This document shows, piece after piece, positions 36,986 through 46,600 of a DNA stretch of 64,000 nt; position 1 is the stretch's first letter; every line of letters begins with the position of its first letter. This DNA comes from Malania oleifera (taxonomy: Eukaryota; Streptophyta; Magnoliopsida; Santalales; Ximeniaceae): contig NC_080424.1 of NCBI RefSeq assembly GCF_029873635.1, positions 861,501-925,500 of the forward strand, written 5' to 3'. Below the pieces are notes generated by a model that made no database searches, was not told where the DNA came from, and saw only the letters and a list, made by a program, of their open reading frames with translations. A program made the translations under genes and the position numbers.

Positions 36986-39900
36986 CACTGGTTGCCTTAT
37001 GGAGGTGTGATTAATAAATTTATGTTGCTTACGGTTTATTGCGTGACTCATGTTTACTTACATGCTTGTTTACTACTTTCGCTTAATTTTGTATTCGATG
37101 GTTGCGAATTTGTTCTTGTAGTTAATACTACGGTGCCCCTCCAAATAGATTAGATAACAAGAGTGCTACATTTAGTGTTGCACAACCCTTCACAAGGCGT
37201 GGCGAGTTCGACCCATAAATGTTAGTATTAGAGCTAGGTTAATTTTATCGTGATTCAATTGCCTTGGTGATGTGGGATAGTGTGAAACATTGGTGAGAGA
37301 ACCATGTTGCGCACTAATATCAAGAGAATTGATGCACTTGAGGCACGGACTAAGACTAATAGTGAAGCTATGTAGATGGCCTGATTTGTGAAATGTGTTG
37401 ATGTATTGGAGGGATCTCAAAAACAAGAACGGGTTCCATTGATGAGTTGTTAGAAGACTCCCATGCTACAATAGTAGCTCTAAAAATCTAGATGGGTGAG
37501 CTTACTACCAAAGTGAACTTGATGGTTCATCCTATTAGGAATACTAATTCTACAAGGGTAGAGTATGGAAGAACAAGGTGCTAGAACCCAGAGTGTGGGG
37601 GGTGTCCATGATGCTAATGAGTTGGAGAACTTTTTATTTGACATGGAGCAATACTTCTGTACAGTGAGGACCAACTTGAAGAAGGTGAAAGTATCCATAG
37701 CGGCTATTTACTTGAGTGGTGATGCTAAGCAGCTGTGGTTGCATACCAAATTAATGAGATTTAGTACAGACAATGAGTAACTAATAGTTGGGCAGACGTG
37801 AAGAGGGAGCTAAGGCCCAATTCTTTCCTAAAATGTAGTACAATATTGGGCACAAACTGCGAGATCTTAAGCACGTTTGTACAATAAGAGAGTATGTGAA
37901 GCAATTCTCTGCTAAAGACAAGTTTTTGTATTCCTTTGAAGGATTGAAACTGTGAGCAAGGGATGAACTTGATCAACAAAGAGTTCAAGACTTGTCTACT
38001 TCACAAATTGCCGCACAATGCTTGACTAACTTCGTAGGAAAGAGTGTAACCATGTTCATGGAGAGTGACTTGTTGGGTTGAAATAACAAGAAGTCTTTCA
38101 AGAAGGGAAACCCAAAAGTGTGGGAGTTGACACCAAGGCATAAAATTCAATGAAAGCTTTGTCATCTTGGTCTTTCAACACGTTCAATGGTAAGGGTAAG
38201 TTAGTGTGCTTCTTATGTAGAGGCCCTCACAAAGTTGTTGATAGCCTTCATAAATTATTACTCAATACCTTGCAAGCTTCAATGGCGAAGGGGAGACAAG
38301 AACAGGACGAGGATGAGGATGAGGAGGCAATCCTGAGGATGGGTGCAGTGCAGTTACTCAATGCACTGGAGAGGCAAATGAAGGAACCAAAATTTACTAG
38401 GCTGAAGGGTTAATTTTTGTGGATCAGCGGATCAATGGGAAGAGCACCAATGCTATGGTGGATATCGGGCTTACCCATAACTTTGTCTCATAAAGGGAAG
38501 TGCAAAGACTCAACTTAAACTTGGAGAAGGATTTAGGATGCATGGCCTTTAGAGTTAGTAGAGTCGATGAAGCAACTTGATGAGTTATTTTAAGCAGGGT
38601 ATATACATCCTTCCAAAACAATGTTTGGTGGAATCATGATGGGAGCATGCGAATGTGTGTGATTGTGCGCAGCAGGTATCCCATTCCGCTGATTGTTGAG
38701 CAGCTAAGTCATGCCAAGTACTTCCTTAAACTTGAGTTGCGGTTAGGCTACTATCAAGTGAGGATAGTAGATGGTGATGAGCCGAAGAATACTTGCATGA
38801 TATGGTATGGGGCGTATGAATTCTTGGTGATTGACTGTTGGTGACTCCCATTGGTGATGGCCTGTGTGAGAGAGATGTTGGATCTGGAAACATGATAGGG
38901 AATTGCAAGAAATGGTAATTATGGTTTTGCAGTAGTGGCAATGAGGTTCTTTTGGAGTCATGGCTGAGTTGAGTTTGATCTGAAGACTGACAGTGCTATT
39001 ATGTGGTGTCTTGGTTGAAGGAGTTCACAGGTGGTTGTCACAGAAGTTTAGTTGGGGATTTTGGCACCAGGAGATGATCGCTGTGGCCAAAGGTCAATGG
39101 AGGGTGGGGTTGATGTTAGGTTTCAGGTTGTACGCTTGGTGTAGTATGCGGTTTGGAGCTTGAGAAGAGGCTGATCAATTTTCATTTTCTGGGGAAAAAG
39201 AAGAGCCCATAACATGGAACTTGATTTCCTTGTTTTTTAAATCAAACTATGTTTGTCTTGTATGTTGGAATTCTTCATGTGAAGGATATGAATCATATGA
39301 TTATCCTGGTGGTGCAAGCTGTTGAATGAGAAGCCAGAGAAGGTTGGGGGTTCCATAGCCCCTTGCTTTATGCTATGAAGGAACCACTAAATTATCCTGT
39401 GATGCAAATAGCTGGATCTGCTACAAGTGTCCAAGGAGATTCACATTGAAACCTAGTTGGGGACTTTGGAGTTGCATAGTCTGCTGCCCTTTGCAATGAA
39501 GGAACCGCTAAATCATCCTGTGATGTACATAGGTGGATCTGCTATGAGTGTCCAAGGGACTCTTGTTGAAACATAGGTCGGGAGTTCCATAGTTTGCTGT
39601 CCTTCGCAATGAAAGAACCACTAAATCATCCTCTGGTGAACATGGCTGGAACTGGATCGAGTGGACAACTTCTGCATGAAAATTTCTGCTCATGCATTGC
39701 AATTTTCCCAATTGGCTTTTGTGATTCTACTGCGGATCCTTTTGCTTTGTATCCTTTGATTTGGAAAGGTAAAGCTCCCTCAAAGATAAAAGCTTTTATT
39801 TGGACTGCGATACTTGAAAAAATTAATACCAGTGATTTACTTTGGAAGAGAAAGCCTAAAAGGTCCGTCACCTGACGTATGTGTCCTTTGTCTGAAGAGC

Positions 39901-40605
39901 GGAGAGACTTGCGTACACCTGTTTCTTCTTTATCCTTTCATGTTGCCTATTTGGAATAAACTATTTGGTATTTTTGGTGAAAACTTGGTTTTGTCCATCC
40001 ACGTTGAAGGTCTTTTGTACTATTACACTTACTTGTTTTGGCAAAGGAAATGATAGGACATGTTTATGGCGATGCACTGTGATGTAGGACAAGACCGACC
40101 TTTGGAAGATCCTTGCTGGAAAAAAATTAAGAAGAGTAGGGTTAAGGAATTGTGGGGTTAAGTTAGTAGTTTACTACATGTGTTCAGTATTAATTAGTAT
40201 AGAATCATGTGTATTTCGGGGTTGTTTGTAATATTTGTGTAAAGTAGGGGTATATTTGTAATGTAATGTAGTTTTAGGGGTTTATGTGTAATTTCATGTG
40301 AAGAGGCTTTCTTATAAATAGTGTGTGAAAGCCATGTTGTGGGCAGCAGTTGATGAATTTGAATTGAAGTAAACATGAGTTTTCCCCCTCGTATCTCCTC
40401 TCTCCCCTCCCCTCCGCTTCTCTTCTAATTTCTCCATGGCTGCAGAACCTTGATGTTGCCCCTGCATCACTGTTATGGCTATTATTTGGTGTGTTTGGTT
40501 GGAGAGGATAACCAGAATATTCGAAGGTTGGCTACTGCTAACAATTTGCTTTGGAGTAGAATGGTTTATCTTGCGTTGCTGTGGGTGTTGGCAAATGGAA
40601 TTTTT

Positions 40606-40644
<39 letters not shown>

Positions 40645-43600
40645 CTGGAAGACCTATAGCAGGATTGGTTGGCTCTACTACATTGAATTGGTCATCAAAG
40701 TTTTTGCTGTGGTCTTTGTAACTAGTTTCTATTGATGTAATGGGTGGATTTCTTATTCTCCCTGTTTTTTTTTCTCTTCTTTTTTCTTTTTTATTATTCT
40801 GTTGTGTATTTTTCCTTCTAATAAAATTATTTATCAAAAGAGAAAAAAAATGTAGATTGATTGCATGGAGCCTGAAACATACCTGTAGTGGAGGAAGGAT
40901 TTCTAATGGCGGGAGGAGCTGGATGAAGGTCTTTTAATGGTTGAAAATTATGAATACATAAATGAATTAATGATAAAATGGAGTGATGCCTTTCAAAAAT
41001 TAAATGGAACCAGAGAGAGTTCGTCATGAGAGTGGTTTACTGGCTGAGTTAACAAATGGATTGGTGGGAATAGTTTAAACAAAAAAGGGCAAGAATGACA
41101 GAAGGCATTTCAGGAAGGTTGCAGTGGAGGTCCTCTAGACCCTATTAGTTTAACAATTGTTGCTAAATAGGGCAGTTCCGCATCTTGCTCAGGAATATTT
41201 TTTTTTTTGGCGTAAGTATGGCATTTCTACAGAAATTGATACTACTGATGATCATGTGTACGCATTTTGATCCAGTACTTTGAGCATAGATAGTTCAAAT
41301 TGTCCTTGTTTTTTCTCTCGGGATGGTGTTGGAAAAACAGTTTATCTACTTATGCATGTTTCTTTTCTGCTTAGTTGATTTGAAGCTTAAAGTGGAGGAA
41401 GCCATTGTTTTTGTTTTTGTCGTATCATTTCTCTATAATTTATAGATATTTCTTTCTTGTTGACGCACAACGATTTTAATCTTCCGATCAACAAAATAAA
41501 TAGCACAAAGAACATTCACAAAAAAAAATATAGACGAGAGATTTTACATGGTTCGACAAGATTGTCTACGTCCACGGAGCGTGCATCTAGAGAAAAATCC
41601 ACTATGAAACGCTGACAGTATAAGATCTTATCAGACTCTTCCCGATTCCAAATCCCCTGTACACCCCTTCACCTGTCAAACCAGTGAAGCAAAAAAAATC
41701 TTTTTAGAGAGAAAGCCTCCTCTAGTTCTCCTTACACAAAATGACAAGTAATACACTCTTTTTCTCATGACTTACAAACATATATATGACACCACACAAC
41801 CATTGGATTTAGAGACGATCCAATGGCTGTGATAAAAGTCACAATAAATAAATAAATAAAAACATATTTTTTTAACAATCTCCACCTTGACTTTTAATCA
41901 CAGTCAAGCACAACATTCCATCCTCACGCTTTGGGATGCTCTGTCAATAATCAACAAGAGACTACATTAACTAAGTCTAGACAGTGCTTGAATTTAGCTA
42001 ATGTAACAGGTTTTGTGAGCATATCTGCAGCATTTCTATCTGTGTGGATTTTCAATAACTGGAACTTACCACTTTCAACCCAACCTCTAGCTGCATGGTA
42101 CCACGTGTCAATATGCTTCGTGCGAGAGTGGTAGACCTGATTCCTTGCCAAGTGGATCGCACTCTAACTATCGCATAATACGTGTAACCTATTCTGCATA
42201 ACACCAAATTCTTGAATCAGTCCAGTTAACCACAAAGCCTCCTTACATGCCTCTGTCAAAGCTATGTATTTAGCTTCTGTAGTAGACAAAGTTGTAGTAG
42301 GTTGTAACATAGTCTTCCAACTAATGGAACCACCAGCCATGGTAAAAATTAAGTAAGAAGTAGACCTTCTTTTATCCAAATCACCTGTATAATTGGAGTT
42401 CACATAACCCTGAACATTACAATCATCAATACTTTTAAACAAGATACCATAATCAGAAGTGCCACGCAAATATTTGAAAATTCATTTCATTGCATTCCAA
42501 TGCATTCTACCTGGATTAGACATATATTTGCTTACCAAACTAACTACATATGACAAGTTTGGTCTACAACATACCATAACATACATCAGACTCCCTACTG
42601 CACTGGCATAAGGCACACTAGCCATATCCAACTTATCCTCATCAATAGAAATACACAGTTTAGCAGACAACTGAAAATGAGCAGCTAGAGGTGTACTTAC
42701 CGGTTTAGCCTTATCCATATTAAACATTTCCAACACCTTCTCAATATACTTACCCTGTGACAACCATAACTTTTTTTGTTGTCTATCCCTCATGATTTCC
42801 ATGCCAAGGATCTTTTTAGCTGCACCAAGATCTTTCATCTCAAAATTATCCTGTAACTTGACTTTCAACACATTCAACTCATCAGTACTGTTAGAGGCAA
42901 TCAACATGTCATCCACATATAGCATAAGGATCACATGTACACCATTGTTAAGCAATCTGAAGTAAACATAACTGTCATAACTGCATCTAACATACCCATT
43001 CCTCAACATATGAGAATCAAACCTTTTATACCATTGCCTAGGGGATTGTTTTAAACCATAAAGAGACCTATTCAACTTACATACTAGGTGTTTTTTATCT
43101 TGTTCCACGAACCCCTCCGGTTGCTCCATAAAGATATCTTCTTTCAACTCACCATGAAGGAAAACTGTCTTTACATCCATCTGTTTCAGATCTAAATCAT
43201 GCATGGCAACCAATGCTAACAAGGATCTAATAGAAGCATGCTTAACAACTGGAGAAAAGATTTCATTATAATCTATACTTTCTTCCTGTTTGTATCTTTT
43301 TGTTACTAACCTGACCTTATATTTTATCCCTTCTGATTCTGAAGTAGGTTCTTTCTATCTGAAAACCCACTTACAACCAATCAGCTTCCTATCCTTGGGC
43401 TTCTGAACCAACACCCAAGTGTTATTCTTATGAAGAGACTCCATCTCCTCAACCATGGCTCCAAGTCAATTATCTCGTTCAGAACTCTGAACTGCTTCCT
43501 GAAAATCAGAAGGATCTCTACTACTAGTAATCAGAACAAATGCAACTAAGTCCTCAAACTCATACCTGACTGTAGGCTTAACATTCCTCCTTTCTCTGTC

Positions 43601-46600
43601 TGTGGTTAGCCCTATAAGCTCATGTCTATCACCTGTCTGAGAAATTTCTTGAGGAACTGTAGCCTGTCTCACTGTATCCTATGCAACAGAATCAACAACA
43701 ATAGTATGAGTATTACCCATACCTGAATTCTGAATACTATCCAGTTCCACCTGAATGGGTACTCTTGCTGAATCAGACTCCACCTTCTTATCAGCATTCT
43801 CCTTTAACATGGTTTCCTCATCGAAGACCACATCCCTGCTAATGACCACCTTCCGTGCCATAGGGTCCCACAACTGGTATCCCTTCACTCCTTCTTGGAA
43901 ACCAAGAAATACGCATGGTTTGGACTTAGAGTCCAACTTTGATCTTTCCTGTTCCTGCATATGCACATACGATGGACAACCAAATATTCGCAGCACAGAG
44001 TAATCTACTGGCTTACTTGTCTATACCTCCTCAGGAATCTTTGCGTCAATAGCTACAGAAGGAGACCTGTTTACCAGGTAGCATGCCATACTCACTGCTT
44101 CTGCCCAGAATGACTTAGGCAGATTAGCCTGAATCCTCATATATCTTGCCCTCTCTAGTAATGTTCAGTTCATCATTTTAGCCACCCCATTCTGCTGTGG
44201 CTCATGTGGAACTATATAGTGCCTAGTGATCCCCTCTTCCTTACAGAAGTCAATTAATTGACTATTTTTGTACTCCAGTCCATTGTCAGATGTCAGAAAC
44301 TTCACTTGTTTCCCTGTTTATTTCTCTATCTAAGTTTTTCATTCCCTAAACTTACTGAATATCTCACTCTTGTGCTTTAGAAAATACACCCAGACTTTCC
44401 TGGATAAGTCATCAATAAATGAGACAATAAATTGCACCACTGTGAGACTGTACCTATACTAGACCCCATACATTTGAATGAATGTACTCCAGAACCTCCT
44501 TGCTCATATGTTTTCTTGTTCTGGAACTCGTCCTGCGCTGTTTACCAAACAAACGGTATTTACAGAACTTAAGCTTACAACAAGAATTACTTCCCAGTAA
44601 GTTTTGCCTGTGCAGCTCCTGCAAACCACGCTCACTCATGTGACCCAGCCTTATATGCCACAGAGTAGTATCATTTATATTTGTATCTAAAGAAGTACTA
44701 GCTGCAGCTCCACCTGTCATTGTGCTACCCACCAGAGTGTACAAATTGTTCCTCTGATGACCCTTAATTACTACTAGTGAACCTCTAGCCACTTTCAGCA
44801 CACCATCCCTAGTTGTAAAAGAGAAACCATTACTATCCAAAGATCCCAAGGAAATCAGATTCTTTTTCAGATCTAGAACATGCCTCACATTCCTGATGGT
44901 TCTAACCACACCATCAAACATCCTAATTCTGACCGTTCCAATACCAAGAATACCATAAGAAGCATTATTATCCATTAACACCGTCCCTCCAGAGATTGGT
45001 TCATAGGAGTCAAACCAGTCCATGTATGGACACATATGATGTAAGCACGCTGAATCTAAAGTCCAAGTATCGGCTAAGTAACTGGAATCTGTAGTAACAA
45101 CCAAAAGATTCCCATCAAAAATTGATGAATTGCTCTCCACTACAGTAGCCTGCTTAGTCTTCTTCCTGTTCTTTTCCTCTAAATCTCTTGTCCTCCTTAG
45201 ACAGTCCTTCTTCATATGCCCTTCTTTCCCACAATAAAGACAACCACTCCTCCAGTTCCCATTCTTATCCCTGGACTTGGATCGAGATTTCCCTCGATTC
45301 CAATTACCCCTGCTAGAACTTCTGTCCCGCTGTTGGCTAGACTCACCCTTAGCCACCAACCCTTCTCCATGTCCTGGATAATCTGGTTTGTGAAAATTCT
45401 CACTCTCCAGAATGACAGTAGTCACCTCATCAACTGTAAGAGTCTCCTTACCTAGCAGTAGTGTAGTTTTCAAAGTATCAAGTGAACTGGGAAGTGAATA
45501 TAACAGAATCAGTGTTTTATCTTCCTCTTCTATTTTTACCTCAATACTCAGCAACTGCATGATTATTTTATTAAAATAATTTAGGTGGTCTCTGACTTCT
45601 GTGCCCTCAGTCATCCTCAACTAATACAATTGTTTCTTCAAATACAGTTTATTAACTAAGGACTTGGACATATAAATATTCTCCAATTTTTTCCAAAACT
45701 CAGCTGGTGATGTTTCATTCAACACACTGTATTTAATTTCTGGAGTTAAACTTAAGCGAATGGTACTTACCGTTTTCATTTCTAACTCCTCCTACTAATC
45801 ATCTGACATGGTCTCTGACTTTTTGTCTTTCTCATACATTGCCTTAATCAATCCCCATTGAACCAACACATCCTTCACAGTGTTTTGCCACAAACTGAAA
45901 TTATTTTTCCATTAAAGGGTTCCACCTCGAACTTGGTCACGGGGAGGATTTGCGCCTCTACCCGACCCGTTTTGCTCGACCCGGATCCCTGATCCACTTC
46001 ACGTGCGACCTGCACGTGTTATAGCCGACCCAAATGCTGACTCGCGCCTTGACTCGGCGAGTTCCGCTTGAATCCGACCCGCAACCTAGCCTCTGCGTGT
46101 CAACCCTTTGCGTTTCGTGCCCGACCCGATTCTAAATTCGGGTTTGTCACCCAATTTTAGCACTGTTCATCATGTTCTTCATCCCTGAAATTTTTTTTTT
46201 CTTTCCGAATTTTTTTGTTCACACCTTCAATTGAAAAATGATCATCCTTCAATTGAAAAAAATTTGAAATAATTTTCTGGTACCTAAACTGAATCTGCGT
46301 ACTTCAATCCGATTTTTCAATTGAAAAATTCCGGAATAATTTTCCGGCACCTGATCTGAATCTGCGTACCTCAATCTGATCTGAACGAACCGCTTTGATC
46401 TTGAGCACTCCCGCAAAAAAAACTATCCAAAAAATTTCTTTCGATCCGATCTATCAGATCTGCACCCAATCGAAATCGTACTCTGATACCACTTGTTGAC
46501 GTGCAGCGATTTTAATCTTCCGATCAATAAAATAAATAGCACAAAGAACATTTACAGAAAAAATGTAGACGAGAGATTTTACGTGGTTCGGCAAGATTGC

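Noticed and set aside
40538-40837. Antisense 99-codon frame with a YIYIYI run
   Set aside because: It is the translation of the TA microsatellite, within L1 tail sequence.
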